The notes: generated by a model from the sequence alone, not told the origin. A stretch of DNA of 64,000 nt from Dyadobacter sp. CY343 (GCF_021390335.1 NZ_JAJUXK010000001.1:186001-250000), one strand, 5' to 3'; shown: positions 1-9,746, counted from the stretch's first letter. Translations and numbers: made by a program.

Positions 1-242
1 CGCAATACTGCAATATGCTCAGCGAACAGGTGATGATCGATCGTTTCGGGCAGGTCAAAATTTTCGACGCCATTTTCGTCGCGTGGAATTTCGTGAATAG
101 GGCGGTAGTAGTTGTCCTGAGATATCCGGGTAATATCATCTTTATCGAACGAGTCGATCAGGCTCTTCATGAAATAAGTTTTTCCCGACGCGCTGCCGCC
201 GGTTATGCCTACAATATAAGGTGCTGTTTCGTTAGGTATCAT
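1..242 (-). CDS. udk: uridine kinase, N-terminal part (runs off the window)
   Basis: Reading the minus strand from an ATG at 240-242 gives about 80 residues with no stop up to the window edge. The start holds a P-loop, GITGGSASGKT at about residues 12-22, followed by the segment SQDNYYRP and then an acidic PRDENGVENFDLPE stretch. That combination is the signature of uridine kinases, which phosphorylate uridine and cytidine to UMP and CMP in pyrimidine salvage. The remaining C-terminal part lies outside the window. Phosphoribulokinase is the nearest alternative family, but the DNYYRP segment favours Udk. Confidence 0.85.
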   Translation of the reverse strand, partial: MIPNETAPYIVGITGGSASGKTYFMKSLIDSFDKDDITRISQDNYYRPIHEIPRDENGVENFDLPETIDHHLFAEHIAVL

Positions 243-291
243 TTATTCACTTTGCGAGACTTTGCGAGAAAGCCTGTTTTAAACTATAACA

Positions 292-2109
292 TTAATCAAT
301 TACCGCCAACTTTCCTGCCAATTTCTCGGTGCGGTCTCCCGATACAATGAATACCAAATAAATTCCTCCTCTCACCCGCTTGCCCGTGTAATCGAGCAGG
401 TTCCAGGATGCGGTACCGCCCTGGGATTTTGTTTCAAAAATCAATCTGCCTGAAAGTGTTGCGATTTTTACCGTAGACTGGTCTTTCAACCCTTTGAACC
501 CTATTATGCCGCTGTAATTCGGCCTGACCGGGTTTGGGAAAATAGTAACGTTATCCAGTTTTTCCGCAGGAGCCGACGAGCCGGTTTGGTAAGAAACCAT
601 TCCGTTGGGTGTGTCAATAAATAGCAAACCCGTTTCCGCTTCCATTTTTAATGCCTGGATATCATTGGAAGGAAGGGGGCTATTATTTGTGTCAAACTTT
701 TCAAGCAACTCGGTTCCGTCTCCACTGAAAAGGTAAAGGCCGGTTCTCGTGGCCAGCCATTTTCTGTTACCTGGCTCTACCGCAATTGCAGTGCATTTTT
801 CGTTGCTAAAAAGCCTGCGCTGACCGTAAATGGGCAGTATCGCATCTATCCGACTTCCGTCCAGCACGTCAGCAGCATTGAAATACCCGGCTCCCCTGTC
901 GCTCGCAAACCAGATATATCCGTCGGTATCAATCGCAAGGCTATTAATAGAATTAGAAGGAAGCGAACCTCCGCCGACATTACTTGACAAAATCCGCTGC
1001 TGCCCACTCTCATTTTTTACAGAAATACCTCCACCCAGATAGTCGGGTATTTTAGCCCAGGTTAAACCTTGCAGGTCAGTAACGATCGAGTCAGGTCGCA
1101 GCGAGATCGTTGTATCAGAGTTTGGAAATTTAATGGATTGAAAGTCATTACCCTGATTCGTAAGTGTGCCTCGTTTTCTGTCTGCAACCCAGTATTTGCC
1201 CGGCACTGTTTGAATAGCGGAAGACAGCATTTGAAATGCCGGGCTAGTAACAGAGCTGGTTTTGTTATCTGGCCCAACTAACCTGAGCCGGTCGGTCTCT
1301 GCAACAAGTAAGCCGGTTTCTGAATTATAGATATCAAAATAGTCGCTTTGCGAGTTGAAGACTTCGGTCCATGTATTATTATTTCTTTGGAAAAACCCTT
1401 TTTTACTAAAACCTCCGTACAGTTTGTTGTCTGAAAAAGCAATGCTCACTGGCTGACCAGGTGTGACTATTGTTTTCCAGTTTGCAAAATACTGGCGGTT
1501 TACCTCCGGAAGAAGCGAGGCGGCCAGCAAGCCTGCGGAAGTAATCGCATAGATAGAATCGGAAGTGAAAGCAATATCCCTGACCGAAAACTGTGCGCCT
1601 TGCGGACCAATGTAGCGATAAGTTTCATCTACCTGCCGCAGCTCAATATCCAATTTAACGATCCCGAAATCCGTGCATAAATAAGCAAGCTGATCACGAA
1701 AAACGATTTTATTGATTGCTCTGCTTGTGGTAATGCCGGGAGTTTGGTTCAAAACGGTCCAAGCTTCGATTTGATCTGGGAGGGATTCATTGTTTAAATA
1801 AACAAAGTCGAGCAAGCCGCTGCGGTAACCTACGAGTAAGAGACTATTCTCTTGATTGAATGCAAGCGAGCTGATTCCAATATCGTTAAATCCGTCAGAC
1901 TTCGACCAGCTTTTTACTTCACTTGTCTCCTGATCAATGCTAAAAAAACCGTTGTGAGTAGAATAGTAAATTTTTCCATTTGCCTCGATAATATTCTTAC
2001 CGGAAAGCGGACTGAAATGGGTTTGCCATTTACCCAAAGCCAGCGACTGGCCCTGCACATGCTGGAACGTAAGAATAAAAACGAATGCAACGGGCAGAAA
2101 CGGTTTCAT
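292..2109 (-). CDS. porZ: PorZ-like two-component-propeller protein of the type IX secretion system
   Basis: 605 residues with a signal peptide ending near VQGQS, then a long series of beta-propeller blades of the two-component-regulator type (for example IYYSTHNGFFSID, LAYLCTDFGIVKLD, YIWFASDRGAGYF, KWLATRTGLYLF), ending in a domain of about 80 residues with FPNPV, KIATLSGRLIF and WNLLDYTGKRVRGGIYLV. That last domain resembles the type A C-terminal signal of type IX secretion cargo. PorZ sits on the cell surface and works with PorU in attaching cargo to anionic lipopolysaccharide (family knowledge). The N-terminal phrase LGKWQTHFSP fits PorZ. A generic sorted propeller protein is the alternative. 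Confidence 0.65.
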   Translation of the reverse strand: MKPFLPVAFVFILTFQHVQGQSLALGKWQTHFSPLSGKNIIEANGKIYYSTHNGFFSIDQETSEVKSWSKSDGFNDIGISSLAFNQENSLLLVGYRSGLLDFVYLNNESLPDQIEAWTVLNQTPGITTSRAINKIVFRDQLAYLCTDFGIVKLDIELRQVDETYRYIGPQGAQFSVRDIAFTSDSIYAITSAGLLAASLLPEVNRQYFANWKTIVTPGQPVSIAFSDNKLYGGFSKKGFFQRNNNTWTEVFNSQSDYFDIYNSETGLLVAETDRLRLVGPDNKTSSVTSPAFQMLSSAIQTVPGKYWVADRKRGTLTNQGNDFQSIKFPNSDTTISLRPDSIVTDLQGLTWAKIPDYLGGGISVKNESGQQRILSSNVGGGSLPSNSINSLAIDTDGYIWFASDRGAGYFNAADVLDGSRIDAILPIYGQRRLFSNEKCTAIAVEPGNRKWLATRTGLYLFSGDGTELLEKFDTNNSPLPSNDIQALKMEAETGLLFIDTPNGMVSYQTGSSAPAEKLDNVTIFPNPVRPNYSGIIGFKGLKDQSTVKIATLSGRLIFETKSQGGTASWNLLDYTGKRVRGGIYLVFIVSGDRTEKLAGKLAVID

Positions 2110-2159
2110 CTTCTAACACGATTTGCTATAAAGGATAATCATTTCTGACCCGGCGCGCA

Positions 2160-4145
2160 TTAGTTATCGACCGTTACCACCGCGGAACCTTTGCCGGTAC
2201 CCGAGCCGCAGCCACTTTTTAATGTGCTGATCTTGTATTCAGTTGTTGCAGTTGGGGATACCGAAATCAGGTAAGGATTCAGGAAGGTACCATTGATTGC
2301 AGTGCCGTCGGAAAGTGTAAATGACCAGGGTGGAAGTCCATTTTTAAATTTCAGCTGAATTCTTGTAGACCTGCCCGCGGTTATAGTCCCTTTTCCGGAA
2401 ATCTCTCCGATAGCCTGATCAGGAGATATTACGTCGAGTTCTTCAATCGCGCTGGACACGGCCGGTGACGAAGATATGATCCTGATTTTCTGCGTTTTGA
2501 TCGAGTCGCCCGCAGCTGCATTGGAGATTTTAACCTTCATCGTAGTAGGAGTGATCGTAGTCGGAAGACTTACAAAACGACCCGATTTGTCTGTCATTTG
2601 AACCGTAAACTTATTACCCGCATTGTAGCGACCCTCTATTTTGTAAGGAATTTCTATTGTAGTTCCGGCGCAGACCATATTCTGTGGCAGCTTTTCCAAA
2701 GTAATGCTCGCTGGCGGGCTTTTTACCGAAACTTTTGCGCTTCCCGAAAATTTACCCACACCACAAAGTCCACCCGCAGAGGTAATCTGATAATTGGTAT
2801 CATAAATAGGCTTTACCTTGATTATATGCGGCGATTCCTGGATATTGTTTTCATAAGTTCCGTCGGAAAGCAGGACGAACCACGGGCCGCCGCCTGTGAA
2901 TTTCACCGTCAATTCACCCGTCTCATTCTCTCCCAAACGAAGTGAATCCTTTTGCAGGGTCGTAACCGTTGTTGATACGATAGACACATTTGCGGTTTGT
3001 GTAACCAGATAAGGTGCAGAAGAAACTACGCGCAGCTTGTATTCACCGGGTTTGTAATTCGCTGGTATCTCAGCATTTATATATCCAGTGCTGTCCGGTG
3101 GGGATATTGTTTTAAAAGCACCTGTCCGCTCCGCAATCTGTACCACAAACTTGTTTCCTTCCTTGAATTTACCAGTCGCATTAAATGGTACCTGAAAAGG
3201 TATTCCGCTGCACAACTTGGCAATTTTCTCAACTTCTTTCAGTTCCAGTTTGGGCTCAGGGTTACTGTTTACATTCACGATCGCCTCTCCCGAAGTAGTA
3301 CCGCTCCCGCACGCATTGGCCACACCCGCAATTTTGTAAGCTTTTACGTCTGTCGGTTTCACGATCAGATAATGCGGATTCGAAAGTGTTTGCGTAACAA
3401 TAGTACTGTCTGAAAGCCGGAAAGACCACGGCGCAGTTCCAGTCAGGCTAACCCTGAGTTGTACTTCCTGCCCGGGCATTGTCCTGGTCGACTGCGTTCC
3501 GTCCATGAAATCAATGCGCGCTGCCGGTGCCTGCAACAGGCGAATAGGTACTTCCTGACTTCTGATCACCGGGATCGAGCTCACTATTTGTATCCTGTAA
3601 ACTTCGCCACCTATTTTGTAAGAAGGAATAACAGCCTTCACGGGACTTTTACTAACAGGCAGGGAAATAGGAATTGTTTTGCCGGAAGCGTCGATTAGCT
3701 GCGCGATGAAGGTATTGCCGTCGTCGAAAGGTCCGTTGGTGGTGAATGGAATTGTGATATTCGTGCCTGGACAAACAGTCAGGTAGGAAATATCATCTAC
3801 TGTTATTTTGTAGGAATGCAGGCTGTCCGCCGGTTTTTCTGTTTTTGCCAGCTTCTCTTCTGCCGCTCTTTCAGTCAGGCTGTCCGGGGTTACTTCGGTG
3901 CCTCCACTTGTGGTGTCCACTACTGCCTGACCCGCATTCTGTGTTGTATCTGCCGCCGGAGTTGCCACAGGAGCAGCTTTGCGCAATGTATCGGGTTGAG
4001 TGACAGCCGGTTTCGTTGGCGTAGTCGCAGCCTTTTTCTTGGGAGCAAGTATTGTTTTCCGTGGCGGCGTGGTTTTTCGCTGCGCATCCACTTGATTGCA
4101 AATCAGCACTAACCCACAAAATAATAGAACGAGAAATCGCAGCAT
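2160..4145 (-). CDS. secreted protein with three copies of a two-part Ig-like unit; function unknown
   Basis: 661 residues. A signal peptide (cleavage near VDAQR) is followed by a low-complexity linker rich in K, T, P and A up to about residue 110. The rest is three tandem copies of a unit of about 180 residues. Each unit starts with a part of the form C-x-G-x4-I/V-P-F/Y ... G-N-x-F-x-x-Q (around residues 125, 310 and 490), and continues with a part containing P-W-S/F-x-x-L-S-D ... C-G-x-G. The last unit ends at the stop codon, so there is no sorting domain. The design suggests a periplasmic or surface adhesin-like stalk. The gene follows directly after comB on the same strand and precedes porZ. 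Confidence 0.6.
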   Translation of the reverse strand: MLRFLVLLFCGLVLICNQVDAQRKTTPPRKTILAPKKKAATTPTKPAVTQPDTLRKAAPVATPAADTTQNAGQAVVDTTSGGTEVTPDSLTERAAEEKLAKTEKPADSLHSYKITVDDISYLTVCPGTNITIPFTTNGPFDDGNTFIAQLIDASGKTIPISLPVSKSPVKAVIPSYKIGGEVYRIQIVSSIPVIRSQEVPIRLLQAPAARIDFMDGTQSTRTMPGQEVQLRVSLTGTAPWSFRLSDSTIVTQTLSNPHYLIVKPTDVKAYKIAGVANACGSGTTSGEAIVNVNSNPEPKLELKEVEKIAKLCSGIPFQVPFNATGKFKEGNKFVVQIAERTGAFKTISPPDSTGYINAEIPANYKPGEYKLRVVSSAPYLVTQTANVSIVSTTVTTLQKDSLRLGENETGELTVKFTGGGPWFVLLSDGTYENNIQESPHIIKVKPIYDTNYQITSAGGLCGVGKFSGSAKVSVKSPPASITLEKLPQNMVCAGTTIEIPYKIEGRYNAGNKFTVQMTDKSGRFVSLPTTITPTTMKVKISNAAAGDSIKTQKIRIISSSPAVSSAIEELDVISPDQAIGEISGKGTITAGRSTRIQLKFKNGLPPWSFTLSDGTAINGTFLNPYLISVSPTATTEYKISTLKSGCGSGTGKGSAVVTVDN

Positions 4146-4159
4146 GTATAGTTTTTATA

Positions 4160-4870
4160 TTAATTCATTGATACTAATGTGTTTCCGCGAAGTACGGGCA
4201 CAATATCGTAAAGGTCTTTTTGTAGACAATAGGAAATATCCTTTTGAATACCCAATCGCTGCAAGCGGCGTACGTGCGAAGAGTTTGAGACACTGGCGAG
4301 CAAATTTCCCTTACCCTGTTCATATAATCTGTGCGCCATCAAAGTACCATCTTCCAGCAGCATAAACTGGTCTTTCAATGCATCTGCCAGCGCGCCGGCA
4401 AATAATGTATCTTCCAGATTGGGCCTGCCTTTCCAGCCCGCGCAAAGTACTAGCACGTCGTAAGGTTCGCTTTTAAGAAGATTGGCCAGTGCGCCGAGGT
4501 TCAGGAAAGATCCGATCATTACTTTTACCGCCGAAGATTTTGCCTTCGCAATCGATAACGTTCCATTGGTCGTCGTCATTGCGATCTGTGACCCGATCAG
4601 CCGCTCATTCATATAGCTGAAAGGCGAATTGTCAAGATCAAAACCTTCCACTTTCCGCGCGTCGCGCTCGGCTGCGGCGATGAATCCTTTATCCTGCAAA
4701 AACTTACATTCTTCGATACTAGCCACTGGCGTAATGCTTTTGACACCATAAGCAAGCCCGGTAACCATGCAGGAAGTGGCGCGAAATATATCCGCTACCA
4801 CTACGATTGAATTGTCAAGTTTGTGTAAATGAAGCAGATCGGGGGTAAGACAAACGTCAAGTTGTTTCAT
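4160..4870 (-). CDS. comB: 2-phosphosulfolactate phosphatase family protein (ComB-like)
   Basis: 236 residues, the usual ComB size. Recognisable blocks are VVVADIFRATSCMVTGLAYG near residue 25, AAAERDARKVEGFDLDNSP near 65, and LCAGWKGRPNLEDTLFAGAL near 143. The family hydrolyses (R)-2-phospho-3-sulfolactate to sulfolactate, a step known from coenzyme M synthesis. No ComA or other coenzyme M gene is nearby, so the physiological substrate here is open. A link to sulfonated metabolites, including sulfonolipids made by some Cytophagales, is only inference. It lies 27 bp downstream of gcvT on the same strand. Confidence 0.8.
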   Translation of the reverse strand: MKQLDVCLTPDLLHLHKLDNSIVVVADIFRATSCMVTGLAYGVKSITPVASIEECKFLQDKGFIAAAERDARKVEGFDLDNSPFSYMNERLIGSQIAMTTTNGTLSIAKAKSSAVKVMIGSFLNLGALANLLKSEPYDVLVLCAGWKGRPNLEDTLFAGALADALKDQFMLLEDGTLMAHRLYEQGKGNLLASVSNSSHVRRLQRLGIQKDISYCLQKDLYDIVPVLRGNTLVSMN

Positions 4871-4897
4871 TCTGAAAAGCGGTACTGATTAGAGATA

Positions 4898-5980
4898 TTA
4901 ATTTTTTACAAAAGGCAGTTTCACAATTTTAGCTTTTAAAAGCCTGTCTCTGACTTTTATAAATATTTCTGAATCAGCTTTGCTGTGTGCGACGGGCACG
5001 TAGCCCATTCCAATGCCTTTTTGCAGGGTAGGGGATTGAGTGCCGGAAGTTACCTCGCCGAGCTTGTTGCCTTCTGCATCGCAAAGTTCATAATGCCCGC
5101 GGGGAATACCTCTGTCGATCATTTCAAAACCAACTAGCTTCTTACTTAAACCAGCTTCTTTCTGTGCTTTCAGGGAATCTGAGTTATTAAAGTTTTTGGT
5201 GAATTTCGTAACCCAGCCTAATCCTGCTTCCAGCGGCGAGGTATTGTCGTCAACATCATTTCCATAAAGACAAAATCCTTTTTCCAGTCTCAATGTGTCC
5301 CTAGCGCCAAGACCAATAGGTTTAATGCCAAATTCTTCGCCCGCTTCGAAAATTGCATTCCACATTCTCTCTGCGTGCTCATTGGGTACATATATCTCAA
5401 ATCCGCCCGAGCCGGTATAGCCCGTCGCTGAAATGAATACATTGGGGATTCCCGCCATCTCGCCGATTTGAAACGTATAATATTCCATGGAGGTCAGATC
5501 CACGGTGGTCAGTTTCTGTAATGTAGCTGTTGCATTCGGTCCTTGTACTGCGAAAAGGCAGGTAGTGTCAGAAATGTTTTCCATCTCCGCACCTTCGCTG
5601 TTTTTACTTTGGATCCAGTTCCAGTCTTTCTCGATATTCGAAGCATTCACAACGAGCAAATATTCATCTTCCCTGATTCTGTAAACCAGCAGATCGTCCA
5701 CAACTCCGCCTGTATCATTGGGTAAATAGCTATACTGGACCTTTCCGTCAAACAATGTCGAAGCATCGTTGGCTGACACTTTCTGAATCAGATCCAGTGC
5801 TTTTGGCCCCTTCACGAGGAACTCGCCCATGTGCGAAACATCAAATACACCCACATTATTTCTCACCGCGTGGTGTTCGTCCAGATCCGAAGAATAGCGT
5901 ACAGGCATTTCAAAACCAGCAAACGGGACAATTTTGGCGCCGAGAGCAACGTGGACTTGGTGTAAAGGGACAGTTTTCAT
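4898..5980 (-). CDS. gcvT: glycine cleavage system aminomethyltransferase (T protein)
   Basis: 360 residues from the ATG at 5978-5980. A TTG three codons upstream is possible but less likely. Typical GcvT features are the opening [30 protein letters not shown] near residue 47, [15 protein letters not shown] near 188, and a C-terminal [21 protein letters not shown] block. The enzyme transfers the methylene carbon of glycine from the H protein to tetrahydrofolate and releases ammonia. The other glycine cleavage genes are not adjacent. comB follows with a 27 bp gap. Confidence 0.95.
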   Translation of the reverse strand: MKTVPLHQVHVALGAKIVPFAGFEMPVRYSSDLDEHHAVRNNVGVFDVSHMGEFLVKGPKALDLIQKVSANDASTLFDGKVQYSYLPNDTGGVVDDLLVYRIREDEYLLVVNASNIEKDWNWIQSKNSEGAEMENISDTTCLFAVQGPNATATLQKLTTVDLTSMEYYTFQIGEMAGIPNVFISATGYTGSGGFEIYVPNEHAERMWNAIFEAGEEFGIKPIGLGARDTLRLEKGFCLYGNDVDDNTSPLEAGLGWVTKFTKNFNNSDSLKAQKEAGLSKKLVGFEMIDRGIPRGHYELCDAEGNKLGEVTSGTQSPTLQKGIGMGYVPVAHSKADSEIFIKVRDRLLKAKIVKLPFVKN

Positions 5981-6139
5981 GAAGGACAAATTGATTCACT
6001 TTAATTCACAAAAGTATGCAAAGCAGGTCAAAGCCGCACAAAAAAGTCTTCTTTCAGGGACTGTACTGTGGGTTTTGAAGTATATTGTGAAAAAATAGGT
6101 TAAAAGTTTTACAGCCTGAATCCGCAATATTTACTCAAA

Positions 6140-7312
6140 ATGGAAAAAAAACTACTGCTATATGCTGCATTGCTGGCAACCGGAAGTGTATTCGCGCAAA
6201 CTGCTACTTTCAAAGGCGAGGTGATCGACGATAAAATCAGTATCGGCTACGGCGTTGCTTCCGGCGATGTAGATGGTGATGGAAAAATAGATATTCTGCT
6301 GGCTGACAAAAAGGAAATTGTCTGGTATAAAAATCCGGGTAAAAAGGACGGTTCCTGGACAAAGCATATCATCGCAAAAGACCTGACCGAACAGGATAAT
6401 GTGTGCATTGCCGCGAGGGATATTGACGGCGACGGAAAAGTGGAAGTAGCAGTCGGCGCGCAGTGGAATCCTTCTGAAACGAAAAATCCTAAACTGTCAG
6501 GGGCGGTATTTTATCTGGCTGCCCCGGAAGACAGGACTCACCTTTGGGAACCTGTAAAGCTGCATCACGAAGTTACCATTCACAGAATGCAGTGGGTTAA
6601 AAAAGCGGAGGGTGATTTCCAGCTTGCGGTATTACCGCTCCATGGGGAAGGGAATGAAGGAGGTGTGGGCGCGGGTGTAAAGATGATTTTGTTTGATATT
6701 CCTGAAAACAGAAAAGGAATCTGGGGCTTTGATCTGCTGGAAACCAATATGCACATGACCCACAATATGAACGCGATGGAAGTGCCGGGGCGGATTCTGG
6801 GCTTGTCGGTAGCGGGTAAAGAAGGAGTACAGGTATTCTTAAATGGCGCCGATGGCTGGGCCGCTTCCGGCAACTGGATGGTAGACGGTAAGGGAGTAGG
6901 AGAGATCAGGACAGGAAGTTTGGGTGGAAATAAACTCTTCACTGCGACCATCGAACCCATGCACGGAAACGAACTTGTGGTGTATTCGAAAGACAACCGC
7001 GCGGTATTAACCGACAATATCAAGGAAGGCCACGCGCTGGCGTGTGCCGATTTCTTCGGGCAGGGCAGGGACCAGGTGGTAATGGGTTGGAGAAATCCAA
7101 ATGCAGCAGGAGAAACCGGCGTGCGGATATTTGTTGGGTCTGATACGGAAGGTAAAAACTGGAAGGAATTTGTCCTAGATGACAAGATCAAAATCGCCTG
7201 CGAAGACCTCATCATCGCCGACCTTGACGGCGACGGCGATAAGGATGTGATCGCCTCCGGAAGAGCGACGCACAATGTTGTAGTATATTGGAATCAGTTG
7301 ATAAAATCATAA
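6140..7312 (+). CDS. exported FG-GAP/VCBS repeat protein
   Basis: 390 residues with a signal peptide ending at VFAQT. Calcium-binding D-x-D-x-D-G-x-x-D loops occur near residues 46 (DVDGDGKIDI), 95 (DIDGDGKVEV) and 366 (DLDGDGDKDV), typical of FG-GAP blades in a seven-bladed propeller. Family members are periplasmic or surface proteins, often in polysaccharide use, but no substrate can be assigned. It is a single gene, transcribed away from gcvT and closed by a strong hairpin. Confidence 0.75.
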   Translation: MEKKLLLYAALLATGSVFAQTATFKGEVIDDKISIGYGVASGDVDGDGKIDILLADKKEIVWYKNPGKKDGSWTKHIIAKDLTEQDNVCIAARDIDGDGKVEVAVGAQWNPSETKNPKLSGAVFYLAAPEDRTHLWEPVKLHHEVTIHRMQWVKKAEGDFQLAVLPLHGEGNEGGVGAGVKMILFDIPENRKGIWGFDLLETNMHMTHNMNAMEVPGRILGLSVAGKEGVQVFLNGADGWAASGNWMVDGKGVGEIRTGSLGGNKLFTATIEPMHGNELVVYSKDNRAVLTDNIKEGHALACADFFGQGRDQVVMGWRNPNAAGETGVRIFVGSDTEGKNWKEFVLDDKIKIACEDLIIADLDGDGDKDVIASGRATHNVVVYWNQLIKS

Positions 7313-7350
7313 AAGGGGTGAGAAACATCGTTTCCCACCCCTTTTATGAT
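7306..7350 (+). terminator. long hairpin terminator after the FG-GAP gene
   Basis: Perfect 15-bp arms ATCATAAAAGGGGTG (7306-7320) and CACCCCTTTTATGAT (7336-7350), with an inner GAAAC/GTTTC stem after one mismatch. The stem includes the stop codon of the upstream gene and ends in TTTTAT. Confidence 0.8.
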
Positions 7351-7351
7351 T

Positions 7352-7453
7352 GCCAAGCTGAGCGAAGGTGAGGCTTCGACTGCGCTCAGCCTGACAAAAA
7401 CGCTCAGCTTGACAAATACGCTCAGTCTGTCAAGCTCAGCGAAGCCGAAGCTT
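7352..7453. repeat. intergenic palindromic repeat of the CTGAGCG-nAG-nCGAAG family
   Basis: Several copies of GCTCAG-C/T-x-TGACA and the reverse form TGTCAAGCTCAGCGAAGCCGAAGC lie between two convergent genes and can fold together. The same core recurs at 11838-11925 and 37468-37574. The repeat reaches the last codon of the downstream minus-strand gene (stop codon 7452-7454). Confidence 0.7.
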
Positions 7454-8132
7454 AGTCCCTGCGCCCCATTAAAAGGCTTACATAATAAAGTAATGTAGCC
7501 AGAGAGCCGATTGCAGCAACCAAATATGTCCGCGCAGCCCATTTCAGAGCGTCGCTCGACATTACGTATTCTCTTTCGTTCACGATCCTGTTCTTCTGGA
7601 TCCAGGCCAGCGCTCTGTTACTTGCGTCGTATTCAACAGGCAGTGTAATAAAGCTGAAAAGCGTTGTCGCTGCGAAAAGCGCTACGCCGATCGTTAATGG
7701 TAATATAGTAGTGTTAATCAACACAATACCTAATAAAATCACCCACTGCATATAGCGTGAAGCAATACTAAGGAACGGTACCATTTGTGACCTAAACTGC
7801 AACCATTTGTAAGAAGTTGCATGTTGAACTGCGTGGCCGCATTCGTGCGAGGCAACCGCGGCGGCAGATACACTTCTACCGTAAAAAACGTCCGGGCTTA
7901 AATTAACTGTCTTATCCTGAGGGTTGTAATGGTCTGTCAACTTACCTTCCACCGAAAGAACGCGTACATCATATATGCCGCTTTCACGCAGCATGGTTTC
8001 AGCGATTTCTTTCCCGCTCATTCCATTGCTCAAACCTACCTGAGAATATTCTTCAAATTTGCTTTTCAGTTTCCATTGAACATAAAAGCTCACAAGCATT
8101 ACTATACCTGCAATCACATACACTCCCATCAT
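7452..8132 (-). CDS. YugP-like membrane zinc metallopeptidase
   Basis: 226 residues. A hydrophobic N-terminal helix (GVYVIAGIVMLVSFYVQW), then a zinc-binding site ASHECGHAVQHA near residue 90, then two or three more hydrophobic segments (VILLGIVLINTTILPLTIGV, VALFAATTLFSFITLPV) and a final helix. This is the layout of the neutral zinc metallopeptidase 2 family (YugP). The substrates of this family are not well defined. Two ATGs (8132 and 8129) are equally plausible starts. The gene is 9 bp downstream of the rfaE2-like gene and probably co-transcribed. Confidence 0.85.
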   Translation of the reverse strand: MMGVYVIAGIVMLVSFYVQWKLKSKFEEYSQVGLSNGMSGKEIAETMLRESGIYDVRVLSVEGKLTDHYNPQDKTVNLSPDVFYGRSVSAAAVASHECGHAVQHATSYKWLQFRSQMVPFLSIASRYMQWVILLGIVLINTTILPLTIGVALFAATTLFSFITLPVEYDASNRALAWIQKNRIVNEREYVMSSDALKWAARTYLVAAIGSLATLLYYVSLLMGRRD

Positions 8133-8141
8133 AGCTAGTTC

Positions 8142-8630
8142 TTATTTATATCCTTGTTTTATTTTCTCAATCAGCGCGGTAGTCGAGTAACCTTGTACAA
8201 GTGCTATCGTTTTTACCTCACCTCCATTACTCAAAACAAAATCTGCGCCAGCAATAGTTTCAACAGTATAATCGTCGCCTTTGACCAAAATGTCAGGTTT
8301 TACAGCTTCAATCAACTGACTAGGCGTCGGTTCGTCGAACAAAATGACAGCATCTACGAAAGACAGCGCCGCCATCAAACGGGCACGTGCGTATTCATTC
8401 ACAACTGGTCTGAGCGGACCTTTCAGCCTGCTTACCGATGCATCGGTATTCAATCCCAAAACCAGCCGGTCTCCCAGTGCGTGGGCTTTTTCGAGGTAAT
8501 CGATGTGACCTAAGTGCACAATATCGAAGCAACCATTGGTGAATACAACCTTCTGCCCGCCGCGTTGCCAGGCTTCGATGGTTGGAATCGCTTCTTCCAA
8601 TCTTAGTATTTTGCTTTCGGTTAAATTCAT
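8142..8630 (-). CDS. rfaE2: D-glycero-beta-D-manno-heptose 1-phosphate adenylyltransferase (RfaE2)
   Basis: 162 residues of a cytidylyltransferase-like fold. The nucleotide-binding CFDIVHLGHIDYL lies at about residues 34-46, followed by GLNTDASVSRLKGPLRPVV and KGDDYTVETIAGADFV. It matches the stand-alone C-terminal half of HldE, which adenylates heptose 1-phosphate to ADP-heptose for lipopolysaccharide core. The kinase half (RfaE1) is not in the window. It sits between the flippase-like gene and the YugP-like peptidase, all on the minus strand. Confidence 0.85.
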   Translation of the reverse strand: MNLTESKILRLEEAIPTIEAWQRGGQKVVFTNGCFDIVHLGHIDYLEKAHALGDRLVLGLNTDASVSRLKGPLRPVVNEYARARLMAALSFVDAVILFDEPTPSQLIEAVKPDILVKGDDYTVETIAGADFVLSNGGEVKTIALVQGYSTTALIEKIKQGYK

Positions 8631-8678
8631 ATTGACTATACTAATTTTCCATCGAGTGAGACTACTTGCTGCGCTTGA

Positions 8679-9713
8679 TTAACGTTCAGCAGGTATCGTT
8701 TCGGGTTCACCTACCGATTTATTGTTTTTAACTAAAACAAACAAAAAGGCCAGCGCGCCTACTGCCAGCATGAATACCATTTGCGCTCCATGAATAAAAG
8801 TAGCCAGTGTGATACCGTCGCTTTTAGTCAACCCATACAATACCAGTACATTACCTACCAAAAGGTGATATGCTCCGATCCCTCCTTGCGTAGGTGCCGT
8901 CATTCCTATTGCGCCTACTACCAACAAAGTCAATCCTGCTAGTGGGCCGAGGTCAGAGGTTTCCGGAATGCAGAAAAACAATACGTAAGAAACCAGGTAA
9001 TATAGTACCCAGATCATCAGGCTACTCAGGATAAACAACCCCGGGCTGCGTAGTTTGCGAATGCTCAGCAAACCTTCCAGCATTCCTTTCGCAAAATCAG
9101 TAATCTTGGCGACCAATGTATTTTGTTGCAGGCGCGAGCGGAAAGCAAGGTTTTTGTATAAATAAAAACCAACCAATGCAACCAGAACAAGTCCGCCTAC
9201 CAATATATAAAGGAGTATCCCACTACCCGAGCCGCTTGATTCACCACCGACTTTACTTTGGAAAAAATCCGTGAAAAAAGAGCTGAGGCGATCGAATTCA
9301 AGAATGAAATTCAAGCCGATCATCAGTACCAGCACGATCACATCGAAAATACGTTCAGCTACTACGGTTCCGAAACTGAGGTTTACCGGGATTTTTTCAA
9401 GTCTGTATAAAGTACCGCAGCGGGTCACTTCGCCCATTCTGGGCACGATGTAATTGGCAAAATAGCCGGTCAATACCGCTACCGAGCTATTTACAAGACT
9501 GGGTTTGTGTCCGAGCGGCTCCATGAGCATTGCCCACCGCCAGGCCCTGGTTACGTGTGCACACAGGAGAAAGAAGCAGGAAACTGCGATCCACCGCCAG
9601 TCGGATTTGGCGAAACGGTCGAGCATTTCACCCAGGTTAATATCTTTAAATACAAACCATAGCAATCCACCTGCCAAAATCAGCGAAATGGCATAACGTA
9701 AAATGTTTTTCAT
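8679..9713 (-). CDS. flippase-like integral membrane protein (lysylphosphatidylglycerol synthase TM-region family)
   Basis: 344 residues from the ATG at 9711-9713, with about eight hydrophobic helices. Family landmarks are LLCAHVTRAWRWAMLMEPLG near residue 50, YFANYIVPRMGEVTRCGTLYR near 88, and GAIGMTAPTQGGIGAYHLLV near 290. These belong to the UPF0104/AglD-type family that shares the transmembrane part of MprF. The transported lipid is unknown. It lies 33 bp after panD on the same strand. Confidence 0.85.
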   Translation of the reverse strand: MKNILRYAISLILAGGLLWFVFKDINLGEMLDRFAKSDWRWIAVSCFFLLCAHVTRAWRWAMLMEPLGHKPSLVNSSVAVLTGYFANYIVPRMGEVTRCGTLYRLEKIPVNLSFGTVVAERIFDVIVLVLMIGLNFILEFDRLSSFFTDFFQSKVGGESSGSGSGILLYILVGGLVLVALVGFYLYKNLAFRSRLQQNTLVAKITDFAKGMLEGLLSIRKLRSPGLFILSSLMIWVLYYLVSYVLFFCIPETSDLGPLAGLTLLVVGAIGMTAPTQGGIGAYHLLVGNVLVLYGLTKSDGITLATFIHGAQMVFMLAVGALAFLFVLVKNNKSVGEPETIPAER

Positions 9714-9746
9714 AAACAATGCGGGTAAGTGTATGGAGAGGGAATG

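Noticed and set aside
6580-7275. A 231-codon frame antisense to the FG-GAP gene
   Set aside because: Its sequence is Ser/Pro-rich low complexity caused by reading GGN and GAY codons backwards. The plus-strand gene has a signal peptide and calcium loops.
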